Made by a program: the position numbers and the translations under genes
From: Flavobacteriaceae bacterium UBA6268
Lineage (GTDB): Bacteria > Bacteroidota > Bacteroidia > Flavobacteriales > Flavobacteriaceae
NCBI GenBank assembly: GCA_002440705.1
Contig: DJVA01000062.1
Location: forward strand, 1-61,101
Reading direction: 5' to 3'
DNA: 61,101 nt
Notes under the pieces: generated by a model
Databases searched by the model: none
The model's input: only the letters and a program-made list of their open reading frames with translations
Told to the model about the DNA's origin: nothing
Shown: piece after piece, positions 1-8,910 of the stretch
Position numbering within the stretch: the first letter of the stretch is position 1
Layout: every line of letters starts with the position of its first letter

Positions 1-178
1 TTTCTTTGTTATTCACAGTATTTGAATTTAAGGTTAGTTGTTTTTTGCTTGTGGTACTGTCTTTCTGTATTGGTTGTATCTCGGGTTTTTCATTATAATT
101 ATTACAGGCCAAAAATAAACACAATACCGTGGTTACATAGAATACCGCATATCCAATTTTATAAAAAAATTGCTTCAT
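1..178 (-). CDS. Lipoprotein, unknown function (3' part beyond the window)
   Basis: Reading leftwards from an ATG at 176-178, the frame is open for all 59 codons to the window edge. The product starts MKQFFYKIGYAV, has a hydrophobic stretch and then a lipobox LFLAC with the lipidated Cys at residue 25, followed by a Lys/Thr/Asn-rich polar segment. This is a classic lipoprotein signal peptide, so the protein probably sits in the outer or inner membrane. It starts 13 bases after the stop of the S74 repeat protein and is probably cotranscribed with it. The part that would show the family lies outside the window, so no function is proposed. Confidence 0.7.
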   Translation of the reverse strand, partial: MKQFFYKIGYAVFYVTTVLCLFLACNNYNEKPEIQPIQKDSTTSKKQLTLNSNTVNNKE

Positions 179-191
179 GTTTTGAAAATAT

Positions 192-2606
192 TTATTGTTT
201 TTCCAGGGCTTTAATTTGGTTTTGCAATGCTTCAATCTGTACTTGCTGTTCTTGAATGGCTTTCACCAAAACGGGAATAATTTCAGCATAATTAACGCCT
301 AGTCGTTCTGTTGGGACCCACTCTTTTTTTCCGTTTTCATCTAGGGTTTTCCATTCCTTGTCTACGACTACTTCGGGAAGGATTTCCAGTAAATCTTGGG
401 CTATAAATCCTAGATGAGTAGTACGGTTGTCAATGGCGGGGTCTATCCATTGATAGGTTTTGGGTTTCAATTGCATGATTTTATTGAGACCATAAGTGAG
501 TTCTTGTATATCTTGCTTTTCGCGTACATCACTGGTTTGAATGGTTCCAAGGGTAGCAAAAACCGAAGACCATCTACGAGTGCTAGATCCCAATGTTTTT
601 CCATTATTTATGGAAGGAACAAATTCATTGGCGGTAAAATTAAATTCTGAAATTACGGATGTAAAATCGGCTACCCCTCTTAAAATAGTCAACTCACCAT
701 TGGCATCTATGATACGCCAGTCATTTCCAAAATTTCCTGTTCTTAACAATTCCAAACCTGCTTGAAATGCAGGTCCTCCGGTAATTCTAACATAGACATC
801 TCCTCCTCCGGTAATTTCTAATTCTCGCGATGGAGTAAGAGTACCTACGCCCACATCACCAGTACTGGTAATAGCCATTCTATTGGTATTTCCTCCCGTT
901 CTAAAGATGAGTCCATTGTTTAATGCTGAATTATTAAAAATGACGCCCCCTTCTATCGATGCAGCTTCAGAACCAAAGAGTAGTCCTTTTTCGGAAGTGC
1001 TGGGCGTTAAGAAATGCTGATACACATTCGTATTATTCTCTAAAACTATTCCTGTATTTCCATTAGAAGTCCCACCACTTATGCCTGCATTTACAATATG
1101 CAATCTTCTCGCCGGAGAAGAAGTCCCAATACCCACATTTGTACTGCTAGTTGCACTATTTACACCATTAATACTACCCAAAACCAAGCTGTTACTGCTA
1201 TCTACTTGCGATCTAGCACCTATGGCTGTTGCATTGGTCAAATTATTGAACCCAACACTGCTATGGGCCCCTATCCCCGTATTAAAAGCTCCCGTTGTAT
1301 TGCTAATTAAAGCATCTCTTCCTACTGCTGAATTACTAAAACCAGAGGTGTTTAATTGCAAAGCAGCTCCTCCTAGGGCCGTATTGGAATTTCCTGTCGT
1401 TGATAATTGAAGCGCACTAGCCCCTATGCCAGTATTCACCTGGCCGCTCGTGTTTTCTCTAAGTGCTAAGGGGCCTATGGCTGTGTTTGATTGACTATCA
1501 ATATTTTTCAATAATGCTTCATAGCCTACGGCTACATTAAAAAATCCTCCAACATTGGCTTGCATGGCTAAAGAGCCTATGGCTACATTTCTAAACCCTG
1601 TTTGATTAAACCGAAGAGATTGATGTCCCATGGCTACATTATCGCTACCGGTACTATTACCAGTTAATGAGTTGGTTCCAAAAGCGGCATTCCTTGCCCC
1701 GGTAGTATTACCTTCCAATGAAAAAAAACCAAAAGCGTTATTATTACTGGCTGTTGTATTATTATTCATAGAAAATACGCCCACTGCTGTATTAAAAGAA
1801 CCAGTGGTATTGTTTTCCATGGCATTATACCCTATTGCGGTATTTTGACTTACGGTATTTGACGCAAGAGCAAATCCACCAATGGCAGTATTTTCACTAC
1901 CAGCAATATTTGCGCTTAAAGAATTAGTACCAATCGCTGTATTATTATCGCCCGTAGTATTACTTGCCATAGATAGAACCCCCACGGCGCTATTATGGCT
2001 CCCTATCGTATTGTTCAATAGAGAATTTGCCCCAAAAGCACTATTGGAATCTCCATTCCCCGAAGCCCTTAAGGCCTGAAAACCAAAAGCACTATTGGCA
2101 AAACCACTATTCAATTGGAGTGCAAAAGATCCAAAAGCAGCGGTACTAGACGTATTTGCCAATCCTGCCAATAAACCAAAGGAGGTCTTTGTTGTTCCCA
2201 AGATACCTGCTAGATTGTTTCCCCTTATGAATTTTAAGTCTTGGTTGTTTGTGGTCCCTAAAAAATTACTTGAAGCTGCTGCATTCCCTGTGAGCTTCCA
2301 CCCCGTATTTCCATTATTGCCAACGGGCACCCAACTGGTACTTGCTTGCTCCCAATAGTAAAAACCCGGTGTATTGGCACCCACGGTGGTCGTTAAAAAA
2401 ACGAGCATCCCGTTTTGGTCTACTCCGGGGGTTACCACAGGGAAATCATCAATCCTAGGAATTAAAACCCCATCGGTAGCGGCGGGTGCTGCTGCATTAC
2501 TGGCAGGGATGTCCAACAGGGATTTAGGCGCTGTGGTGTTAATCCCTACCTGGGCATGTGTCTGAAACCAAAAAAGGGCAAAAAAAGATAAATAATGGGA
2601 TCTCAT
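192..2606 (-). CDS. Secreted repeat protein with S74 (endosialidase chaperone) C-terminal domain
   Basis: An 804-residue protein with a short signal peptide (cleavage near residue 19, ...THAQ). Residues 20-100 resemble the same segment of the 1155-residue paralogue at 5201-8668. About residues 155-480 are tandem 14-15-residue repeats of the type NTAIGxxAL-NNTTG, like the head repeats of trimeric adhesins (YadA-head family). Residues 692-804 are an intramolecular chaperone/peptidase S74 domain, starting at SDVREK and containing HLGFIAQDL, ending in a coiled coil. In phage tail spikes this domain trimerises the fibre and cuts itself off at the Ser of an S-D-x-R-x-K motif, which is present here (S692). 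Inferred role: a trimeric surface fibre or adhesin. Ligand unknown. Confidence 0.85.
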   Translation of the reverse strand: MRSHYLSFFALFWFQTHAQVGINTTAPKSLLDIPASNAAAPAATDGVLIPRIDDFPVVTPGVDQNGMLVFLTTTVGANTPGFYYWEQASTSWVPVGNNGNTGWKLTGNAAASSNFLGTTNNQDLKFIRGNNLAGILGTTKTSFGLLAGLANTSSTAAFGSFALQLNSGFANSAFGFQALRASGNGDSNSAFGANSLLNNTIGSHNSAVGVLSMASNTTGDNNTAIGTNSLSANIAGSENTAIGGFALASNTVSQNTAIGYNAMENNTTGSFNTAVGVFSMNNNTTASNNNAFGFFSLEGNTTGARNAAFGTNSLTGNSTGSDNVAMGHQSLRFNQTGFRNVAIGSLAMQANVGGFFNVAVGYEALLKNIDSQSNTAIGPLALRENTSGQVNTGIGASALQLSTTGNSNTALGGAALQLNTSGFSNSAVGRDALISNTTGAFNTGIGAHSSVGFNNLTNATAIGARSQVDSSNSLVLGSINGVNSATSSTNVGIGTSSPARRLHIVNAGISGGTSNGNTGIVLENNTNVYQHFLTPSTSEKGLLFGSEAASIEGGVIFNNSALNNGLIFRTGGNTNRMAITSTGDVGVGTLTPSRELEITGGGDVYVRITGGPAFQAGLELLRTGNFGNDWRIIDANGELTILRGVADFTSVISEFNFTANEFVPSINNGKTLGSSTRRWSSVFATLGTIQTSDVREKQDIQELTYGLNKIMQLKPKTYQWIDPAIDNRTTHLGFIAQDLLEILPEVVVDKEWKTLDENGKKEWVPTERLGVNYAEIIPVLVKAIQEQQVQIEALQNQIKALEKQ
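1167..2144 (-). repeat. YadA-head-like 15-residue tandem repeats in the 804-residue protein
   Basis: Codons for residues about 155-480 encode roughly 20 degenerate copies of a 14-15-residue motif with the core (N/S)xAxGxxxL followed by xxNTTG. At DNA level the repeats are diverged, with a period near 45 bases. The expected structure is a left-handed beta-roll in a trimer. Confidence 0.7.
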
Positions 2607-2611
2607 AGCTT

Positions 2612-2628
2612 GTATTCTTTTGGAATAC
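2612..2628. promoter_or_regulatory. Palindrome just upstream of the 804-residue S74 gene
   Basis: GTATTC-TTTTG-GAATAC is a perfect 6-bp inverted repeat with a 5-base centre, ending 5 bases before the ATG at 2606. The other S74 gene has an equivalent element at 8672-8688 with a near-identical centre. It could be an operator or a 5'-UTR hairpin. The neighbouring NarL-type regulator is an obvious candidate binder, but nothing in the sequence proves this. Confidence 0.5.
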
Positions 2629-2676
2629 TAAATTGCTACCTCCCCATCTTTTTCACAATACTACTTTGGACGTATT

Positions 2677-4449
2677 TTAAAGGGGAACCAGTAATTTTGC
2701 TTTAAACCCTTTCGAAGAAGTATAAAAAAATTGCCCCTTGTGAAACTGCATTCTTTTTTCAATGTTGAGCAATCCATTTCCAAATTGTTTTACTTCCTTT
2801 AGACCAACCCCATTGTCTTCCAAAACAATTTGAAGTATCTTTTTTTCAGAAAGACTTACTTGAAAAAGTACTTCGGTTGCCTCTGAATGCTTTAATGTAT
2901 TATTAATCAATTCTTTGATGGCATAAAAGAGGTTTTTTCGAAGGGGTCCATGTAGTTCAATGCCTGTGGGATCGAAGTCAATTTCGTGGTACTGAAACAG
3001 GATTGGAGTTCCCTCAAAAGTTTTGGATGCATACTGTTTAACATACTCCAAAAAGTCCTGTAGCGTATCATGGGCTTCATTAAGTGTCCAAATAAACGTG
3101 TTGAGCCGTTGGCTTATCTCGCTACCGGTTTGGTAAATCTTTATGGCACTTTGCTTTTGTTCTTTTGATACATTGGGGTTTGTTTCTAGCAATTGGGCAT
3201 GAATCAATATACTGGTTAAACCGCTCCCAATATCATCGTGCAGGTCATTACTTATTTCGGTTTTTTGTTGTAATAATTTTTTTTGTTCTCTATTTCTCCT
3301 TCGGAAGAGAAGCAATACTGCCATCAAGGAAAAAATAACCAACAGCGATGCCACCAGTTGTAGAAAGTTTAGCTTTTTTTGCTTTTCAAACTCTTTTCGT
3401 TGGATATCAAACAGTTCTTTTTCGGTGGCTACATATTGCTGTGAAATATCCTGAACCAAGAAATTCCCCTTAAAGCGAATGGAATCTTCAATTTGAAGAA
3501 GCTTTTCCTGAAGTGCAATGGTTTCTTTGGGCAGCGACAGCGAGTCCAAAACAGAAACCGCCTCTTTGTAAAAAAGCCGCTTAAAGAGGGTATTCACAGG
3601 ATATTGTTCAATCATTTCTTCACCCTTGGAAAAGTGGTTTAACACCTTTTCTTTTTGAGGAGAAACGGCTTTCATCAAAAAGCCTTCGGCCAGGGTTGCA
3701 ATATCGTAATAGTTGAATAGCAGTGCAGTTTCTTTACTTTTATTCAAATAAAACACAGCGCTATCATTTTGTTTTCTTCCCAGGTGAATGAGCCCAAAGG
3801 TTTGTTCACAGTTTGCAAGGGCTCTTCCGCTATTTTGTAACTGGGCAATGGTATAAGCTTTGGCATTATAGTAATAGGCACTATCCCATTGTTTGCGCTG
3901 CAACTTTAATTGCCCAAGGTTATTAAAGATATGTTCGGGAAGGATAAAGGTTCTTAGGTGGTTTTCTCGCTTTTTTTGAGGATAAAAGCCTTCCGCCTTT
4001 GTTAGGGAGGCTTCTGCTTGTTGAACATCGGCTATTTCAGCATAATGAATCCCTTTAAAAAAATACAAATCGGCCAAGGCCATACTATCTTTTTCCTGCA
4101 AAGCCCAATCAATTCCTTTATCGGCTTCGGCAATACCAAATTGGAACAGCCCAAAATAATAGAACAACTCAGATTGCAAACTGTACAAATCTGAGGGGGG
4201 TACGGTTGGGGTCTTTCCCAAATTCCAAATTTTACAGGAATCCAACCATTTTTGCGCCGTGGCAATCTCATCGGTCTCTAGGTAATATTCTGCCCATTGG
4301 AAGGCCTTGAGGAGCTTACACTCTTTTGTTTTACAAGTGGAAGGGTCTTGTATAGGATTCTTTTCTGAAGTTTGGGAAATACTTGAATTGAAAGGAAGGA
4401 TTATTTCTAGTAATACCCAAAAAAGGGGAGCACAAAGAACCTTACGCAT
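2677..4449 (-). CDS. TPR-containing sensor histidine kinase (NarX/DegS-like class)
   Basis: A 590-residue kinase from the ATG at 4449. That start overlaps the regulator stop by 8 bases (ATGCGTAA), which suits translational coupling, and it begins directly with a signal/anchor sequence. A start 11 codons earlier is possible. The order is N-terminal hydrophobic segment, TPR-like helical repeats (about residues 40-320, presumably periplasmic), one transmembrane helix (about 362-382), then a HisKA_3-type dimerisation segment SNDLHDDIGSGL with the phosphorylated His at 404. A HATPase domain follows with NTLKHSE and DNGVGL. It would phosphorylate the response regulator encoded just upstream. The signal is unknown. 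The pair lies between two paralogous S74 proteins, which are plausible targets. Confidence 0.85.
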   Translation of the reverse strand: MRKVLCAPLFWVLLEIILPFNSSISQTSEKNPIQDPSTCKTKECKLLKAFQWAEYYLETDEIATAQKWLDSCKIWNLGKTPTVPPSDLYSLQSELFYYFGLFQFGIAEADKGIDWALQEKDSMALADLYFFKGIHYAEIADVQQAEASLTKAEGFYPQKKRENHLRTFILPEHIFNNLGQLKLQRKQWDSAYYYNAKAYTIAQLQNSGRALANCEQTFGLIHLGRKQNDSAVFYLNKSKETALLFNYYDIATLAEGFLMKAVSPQKEKVLNHFSKGEEMIEQYPVNTLFKRLFYKEAVSVLDSLSLPKETIALQEKLLQIEDSIRFKGNFLVQDISQQYVATEKELFDIQRKEFEKQKKLNFLQLVASLLVIFSLMAVLLLFRRRNREQKKLLQQKTEISNDLHDDIGSGLTSILIHAQLLETNPNVSKEQKQSAIKIYQTGSEISQRLNTFIWTLNEAHDTLQDFLEYVKQYASKTFEGTPILFQYHEIDFDPTGIELHGPLRKNLFYAIKELINNTLKHSEATEVLFQVSLSEKKILQIVLEDNGVGLKEVKQFGNGLLNIEKRMQFHKGQFFYTSSKGFKAKLLVPL

Positions 4450-5077
4450 GGCGATTAAGGTATTTGTTAACAGCCTCCACACGCGTGTTTACGTGAAGTT
4501 TTTCATAGATGTTCTGCACATGTTTCTTGACCGTTCCAAGACTAATGAAGAGTTTTTCGCTCACTTCTTTGTTCAAAAATCCTTTGGCAATTAAATCCAG
4601 GATTTCCCTTTCCCTCTCGGTTAAGAGTTCCATTTCCACATTGGGCTTTTTGGAAAATTTTGAAAAACTGTTTACTACTTTCCTCGCAATGCTGGCGCTC
4701 ATGGGACTCCCACCTTCAAAAAGATCTTCCAATGCCGAAATAATCCTCACGGGACCGTCTGTTTTTAAAATATAACCACTGGCCCCTGCCTCTAAGCTTT
4801 CGAATATTTTCTGGTCATCTTCAAACGAAGTGCACATCACAAAAAGAATTTCTGGGCAACGGCTTTTAAGCTGCGAGACACACTCGATGCCACTCAACCT
4901 AGGTAAATTAATATCCATTAGTACCGCATCTGGTCTCAATTGGGGGATATGCACCATCGCCTCTTCTGCATTTTTATACCTACCCTCCACCCTAAACTTT
5001 TGAGAAGCCTCCAACATAAGGGTCATGGCTTCCAAAAGAGCTTCATGGTCTTCTACAATGACAATTCGGTGCTTCAC
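4442..5077 (-). CDS. NarL/LuxR-family response regulator
   Basis: A 211-residue regulator. The receiver domain (1-120) has the acidic pair at 9-10, phosphoacceptor D55 in VLMDINLP and K105 in GYILK. The LuxR/GerE helix-turn-helix spans about 150-205, starting LLTEREREIL and including GTVKKHVQNIYEKL. All receiver residues needed for phosphorylation are present, unlike in the regulator at 30948-31583. It is the first gene of a two-gene unit with the TPR kinase and would bind DNA as a phosphorylated dimer. Confidence 0.92.
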   Translation of the reverse strand: MKHRIVIVEDHEALLEAMTLMLEASQKFRVEGRYKNAEEAMVHIPQLRPDAVLMDINLPRLSGIECVSQLKSRCPEILFVMCTSFEDDQKIFESLEAGASGYILKTDGPVRIISALEDLFEGGSPMSASIARKVVNSFSKFSKKPNVEMELLTEREREILDLIAKGFLNKEVSEKLFISLGTVKKHVQNIYEKLHVNTRVEAVNKYLNRHA

Positions 5078-5140
5078 ATAGATAATTTACCACAATAATA
5101 CTCCATTTGTTTGGGATGTGAAATACGTATTTGGGAGTAT

Positions 5141-5164
5141 AAAAAAACCCACCACAGTGGTGGG
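5141..5164 (-). terminator. Rho-independent terminator after the 1155-residue S74 gene
   Basis: CCCACCA-CAG-TGGTGGG (7-bp GC-rich stem) with an A-run on its left, which reads as seven T on the minus strand. It lies 36 bases past the stop at 5201 and before the response regulator, so the S74 gene and the two-component genes are probably separate transcripts. Confidence 0.8.
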
Positions 5165-5200
5165 CTTTTAGGCTAAGCGAAATGATTTGGGAACTTTCGA

Positions 5201-8200
5201 TTAGCGTTGCTCCAGTATTTTTGAAAGTTTTTCGTTAAGTACCTCTATTTGCTTGGCGTGCATTTCTAACAAGGCTTTTAACTCCTCAATTTCGGTATTT
5301 TTTTGATCTAAAATTGCCTGTTGGCTTTCTGTTTTTTCATTTAGTTCCTGAACCGATTTAACCAAAGGCATAATAAATTGCGAGTAAGCAACACTATAAT
5401 TATCATTAGGATTGGAAGGATTTGGGACATGAAGCCCATCAAAATCGTATCCCAATTCGTTGCAAATCTTTTCAATTTCTTGGGCCAAAAATCCTGTATG
5501 TACCATTTGCGTCCCTTCAAGGGACATTTCTTTTTCAGAAAAATCATTTACCCTATTTTTTCGTAAATGGGCATCAAATTTTACAGTGTCGAAATGATAG
5601 GTTACGGGCCTTAATTGCGTGATAAAGGAAAGACCCGGTACATTTTCCCTTACATTATACTTGAAACGTGCATCGGAAGGCACACTATAGGCTACCTGCC
5701 CTTCAATAATGGTAATTCCTGTATTTCCCAAGCGTATTTTGTTTGATGTATTTACGACCGAGCTTTCTCCAATGGCGGTAGCATCGGTGAGGTTATTAGC
5801 CGTAGCGTTGGCATTCCATCCTAGGAATAAATTATCGGTCCCCGTTGTATTATTGGAGCCTGCATTCCATCCCAAAGCCGTATTCCAGTTACCTGTGGTA
5901 TTTTGCGAGAGCGCAGACTCTCCAATGGCCGTCAATTGGCGTGCCGTATCATTTTCATATAATGCCAAATAACCCATTGCTGTGTTGCTGTTTCCTGTGG
6001 TATTGGTGGCAAGTGCATTATGACCAAAGGCAACATTATATTCTCCTGTAGTATTATAATACATTGCCCTAAAACCCATTGCCGTATTGGAGCTCCCTGT
6101 GGTATTGCTCCATAAGCTTCGAGAGCCCAATGCAGAGTTATATTGCCCTACGGTATTACCGTATAGAGAACCCGTACCAAAGGCACTATTATGACTACTG
6201 GTTGTGTTGCTTTGTAAAGCGCCATTTCCTACAGCTGTAATATCGGTACCAATGGTGTTCGCGGATGCTGCTCCATAGCCAACAGCTGTATTATTTGATC
6301 CCGTGGTATTATTAATTAAAGCTTTACCCGTTGCTGTATTATAAGATCCTGTAGTATTTGACCCCAATGCAGATTCTCCTAAAGCTGTGTTTCGTATTCC
6401 ATCTACATTGACCGCCAAAGCAGCATATCCTATAGCTGTATTTTCATACCCTGTTGTATTACTATCTAAAGCATTAAAACCTACTGCTACATTCCTTTCA
6501 CCAATGGAATTGCTGCGTAGGGCACGTGTACCTAGAGCCACATTATTGGAGGCTGTGCTATTATTTTCCAATGCCCGAAAACCTATTGCTGTATTATTGG
6601 CACCTGTTGAATTTATATACATGGCATAATGCCCCACAGCCGTATTGGAGGATCCTGTTGTTGAGTTTTTTAATGAACTGTTTCCCAAAGCCACATTGCT
6701 CACTCCAGTTGTATTTGCGTATAGCGATTGATAGCCAATAGCAGTGTTATCATTTCCCAAATTATTGTATAAAGCTTGTTGTCCTACCGCTGTAGTATAG
6801 GAACCTATTGTATTGAAGTAAGAAGCCAAGTATCCAATGGCCACATTGGACGCGCCGGTAGTGGTATTATTCAAAGCCGAAGTCCCTATGGCAATGGTAC
6901 TATTGCCTGTGTAGTTCCGCAAAGCATTAAAACCAAACGCAATATTATCATATCCCAATTGATTAGAAAGTAACGCATTATTTCCCACGGCAATATTATT
7001 TTCCCCGGTAGTATTTTGAGCGGCACTGTAAACGCCAAGCGCTACATTATTTCCTCCGGTAGTATTGTTTTCCAATGCTCGAAAACCTATCGCCGTGTTA
7101 TTAGCTCCAGTTGTATTATCATACATACTATAAGTACCAATAGCTGAATTGTTATTTCCTTCGGTTGAATAACGAAGTGCATCCTTTCCAATAGCTACAT
7201 TATCATTTCCAACGGTATTATCACCTAAGCCCCTTAACCCTAATACCGTGTTTCCTGCTCCAGAAGTATTGTCATACATCCCATAAGTGCCAACTACAGT
7301 ATTTCCGCTAGCCGTTGTAGCATTGCGAAGCGTTTCTCTACCTATGGATACATTATCATTCCCTGTAGTATTTGCATAAAGTGAAAAAAAACCAATCCCA
7401 ATATTTGAAGTACCTGTAGTTGTTCCATATAAAGCTGCCCTGCCAATGCCCATGTTGGCACTGGTAACATTATTTCGCAAAGCATCAAAGCCAATGGCTA
7501 AATTATTAAAACCAGTTGTATTTGAATAGGAAGCGTTATTACCAATAGCTAAATTGTTTTCACCCGTAGTGTTTTGAGAAGCACTGTAAGCCCCAAAGGC
7601 TAGATTATTGGATGCTGTGGTATTATTTTCTAAAGCCCTAAAACCCATTGCTGTATTTATCCCCCCAGTCGTGTTATTGCCCATAACATAACTTCCTATA
7701 GCCGTATTGGAACTACCTGTGGTAGAACTGTAGAGAGATTGCCTTCCTATAGCAATATTATCGTTTCCTAAAGTATTGGTATACAAAGAAAAATACCCAA
7801 TTCCTATATTTGATGCCCCTGTGGTTGTTCCATACAACGCAGCCCGCCCTATGGCCATATTAGCACTGGTAAGGTTATTTCTTAAGGCATCCAACCCAAT
7901 GGCTAGGTTATTAAAACCAATTACATTTGAATACAAGGCGTTATTACCAATGGCAAGATTTAATGACCCCGTGGTATTGTTTAATAACGATTCATTTCCA
8001 ATAGCCAAATTACTACTAGCAGTATTGGAACTTAGGGTACGATACCCCAATGCAATATTATTGCTCCCAGTAACATTATTATACATAGAAGTCCAACCCA
8101 TGGAAAGATTTCTTTCTCCTGTGGTATTGGAATATAATGAAGCAACCCCTACCCCTATATTTTCATTTCCTGTAGTATTGCTTAAAAGAGCATTATGGCC

Positions 8201-8668
8201 TATGGCCACTCCAGAGGCACCTGTTGTATTGGAAAAAAACGCATTATACCCAATAGCCGTGTTGTACGTTGTGGAAGGAGTGGCATCATTTTGTCCAGAA
8301 CCCACCCCTAAATAGACAGAATTCCCTGTTGCATCGGACTTTCCATCGGTTAAATCGTCAATCTTTTTGGCGCCGCTTCCCACCCCTTTCCAACTGGTCG
8401 TGGCTTGTTCCCAATAGTAAAAACCAGGGGTACTGGTGCCTACCGTAGTAGTAAGAAAAACCATCATCCCATTTTGGGCAGCTCCTGGATTTACCGCAGG
8501 AAATGCATCGATTTTTGGAATAAGAATCCCATCGGTAGTGCTGGGGGTAGCTGCATTGGAGGAGGTAATTTCCAATAGAGCATTGGGGGACGTTGTATTG
8601 ATCCCTACTTGCGAGCTCACAAGAAATCCTTTCAGTAAAAGGGCCATCATAAAAAATTGCTTGTACAT
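5201..8668 (-). CDS. Giant secreted repeat protein with S74 chaperone C-terminal domain
   Basis: 1155 residues. The signal peptide ends near residue 20 (LVSSQ), followed by an 80-residue segment nearly the same as in the 804-residue paralogue (VGINTT...PGFYYWEQA). Residues about 135-970 are some 55 copies of a 15-residue YadA-head-like motif (NTAIGxxALxxNTTGxx). The S74 domain starts near S998 (SDARFK), contains HTGFLAQEIEK, and is followed by a C-terminal coiled coil. By analogy with phage tail spikes, the end domain would trimerise the fibre and may be released by self-cleavage. The product is probably a long surface fibre or adhesin. Larger blocks are also repeated: GFRALENN recurs at residues 342, 528 and 696. 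Confidence 0.87.
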   Translation of the reverse strand: MYKQFFMMALLLKGFLVSSQVGINTTSPNALLEITSSNAATPSTTDGILIPKIDAFPAVNPGAAQNGMMVFLTTTVGTSTPGFYYWEQATTSWKGVGSGAKKIDDLTDGKSDATGNSVYLGVGSGQNDATPSTTYNTAIGYNAFFSNTTGASGVAIGHNALLSNTTGNENIGVGVASLYSNTTGERNLSMGWTSMYNNVTGSNNIALGYRTLSSNTASSNLAIGNESLLNNTTGSLNLAIGNNALYSNVIGFNNLAIGLDALRNNLTSANMAIGRAALYGTTTGASNIGIGYFSLYTNTLGNDNIAIGRQSLYSSTTGSSNTAIGSYVMGNNTTGGINTAMGFRALENNTTASNNLAFGAYSASQNTTGENNLAIGNNASYSNTTGFNNLAIGFDALRNNVTSANMGIGRAALYGTTTGTSNIGIGFFSLYANTTGNDNVSIGRETLRNATTASGNTVVGTYGMYDNTSGAGNTVLGLRGLGDNTVGNDNVAIGKDALRYSTEGNNNSAIGTYSMYDNTTGANNTAIGFRALENNTTGGNNVALGVYSAAQNTTGENNIAVGNNALLSNQLGYDNIAFGFNALRNYTGNSTIAIGTSALNNTTTGASNVAIGYLASYFNTIGSYTTAVGQQALYNNLGNDNTAIGYQSLYANTTGVSNVALGNSSLKNSTTGSSNTAVGHYAMYINSTGANNTAIGFRALENNSTASNNVALGTRALRSNSIGERNVAVGFNALDSNTTGYENTAIGYAALAVNVDGIRNTALGESALGSNTTGSYNTATGKALINNTTGSNNTAVGYGAASANTIGTDITAVGNGALQSNTTSSHNSAFGTGSLYGNTVGQYNSALGSRSLWSNTTGSSNTAMGFRAMYYNTTGEYNVAFGHNALATNTTGNSNTAMGYLALYENDTARQLTAIGESALSQNTTGNWNTALGWNAGSNNTTGTDNLFLGWNANATANNLTDATAIGESSVVNTSNKIRLGNTGITIIEGQVAYSVPSDARFKYNVRENVPGLSFITQLRPVTYHFDTVKFDAHLRKNRVNDFSEKEMSLEGTQMVHTGFLAQEIEKICNELGYDFDGLHVPNPSNPNDNYSVAYSQFIMPLVKSVQELNEKTESQQAILDQKNTEIEELKALLEMHAKQIEVLNEKLSKILEQR
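5759..8266 (-). repeat. Long array of 45-bp-phased repeats encoding YadA-head-like units
   Basis: Codons for residues about 135-970 encode roughly 55 motif copies. On top of the 15-residue unit there is a higher order: ALRNN(L/V)TSANM at residues 261 and 396, and GFRALENN at 342, 528 and 696, about 170-185 residues apart. This implies block duplication and makes the array a likely site of length variation and assembly error. Confidence 0.8.
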
Positions 8669-8671
8669 AAT

Positions 8672-8688
8672 GGTATCATTTGGATACC
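8672..8688. promoter_or_regulatory. Palindrome just upstream of the 1155-residue S74 gene
   Basis: GGTATC-ATTTG-GATACC, a perfect 6-bp inverted repeat with a 5-base centre, ends 3 bases before the ATG at 8668. It matches the arrangement at 2612-2628: same arm length, same spacer length, similar distance to the start and shared centre TTTGGA. It overlaps the last base of a -7 promoter element, so it lies at about +1. Confidence 0.5.
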
Positions 8689-8695
8689 AAAAATA
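8688..8695 (-). promoter_or_regulatory. Candidate promoter -7 element of the 1155-residue S74 gene
   Basis: Read on the minus strand, TATTTTTG matches the Bacteroidota -7 consensus TAnnTTTG exactly. A weak TTTA stands about 20 bases upstream in place of the usual TTTG. Transcription would start within the palindrome, giving a leader of only about 15 bases. Confidence 0.4.
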
Positions 8696-8910
8696 GGATG
8701 ACGGTCTATCCCTTTAAACGCTGGTGTGATGACTTGACCCAAAATCCTGATAATTGGTAGAAATTAGCAGAAATTAGGTACTGCCTTCATGAAAACGGCT
8801 TCTTTCCAAAAATCGGGCAATTTTCACCATTCATAGGAAATAAAGGGCATTTCTCCATTTTTTTAAAACTTTCATTTCTTAATTTTTACTACTTTCAGAA
8901 AAAAAATATC

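Noticed and set aside
22..255. Plus-strand 77-codon frame at the left edge
   Set aside because: It crosses the end of the S74 gene and is antisense to a clear lipoprotein start at 178. No supporting features.
5759..8266. Regularly spaced repeats that might suggest a CRISPR array
   Set aside because: The period is about 45 bases, in frame and degenerate, without constant repeats and unique spacers. It is a protein repeat.
7776..8315. A 179-codon open frame on the plus strand opposite the giant S74 gene, and many similar ones
   Set aside because: It is the antisense of the 15-residue repeats: low complexity, no start context, no homology to anything recognisable. The minus-strand frame has the signal peptide and domains.
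192..8668. Prophage remnant suggested by the S74 tail-spike chaperone domains
   Set aside because: No other phage gene lies nearby, both proteins have bacterial signal peptides, and the same architecture is common in Bacteroidota chromosomes.
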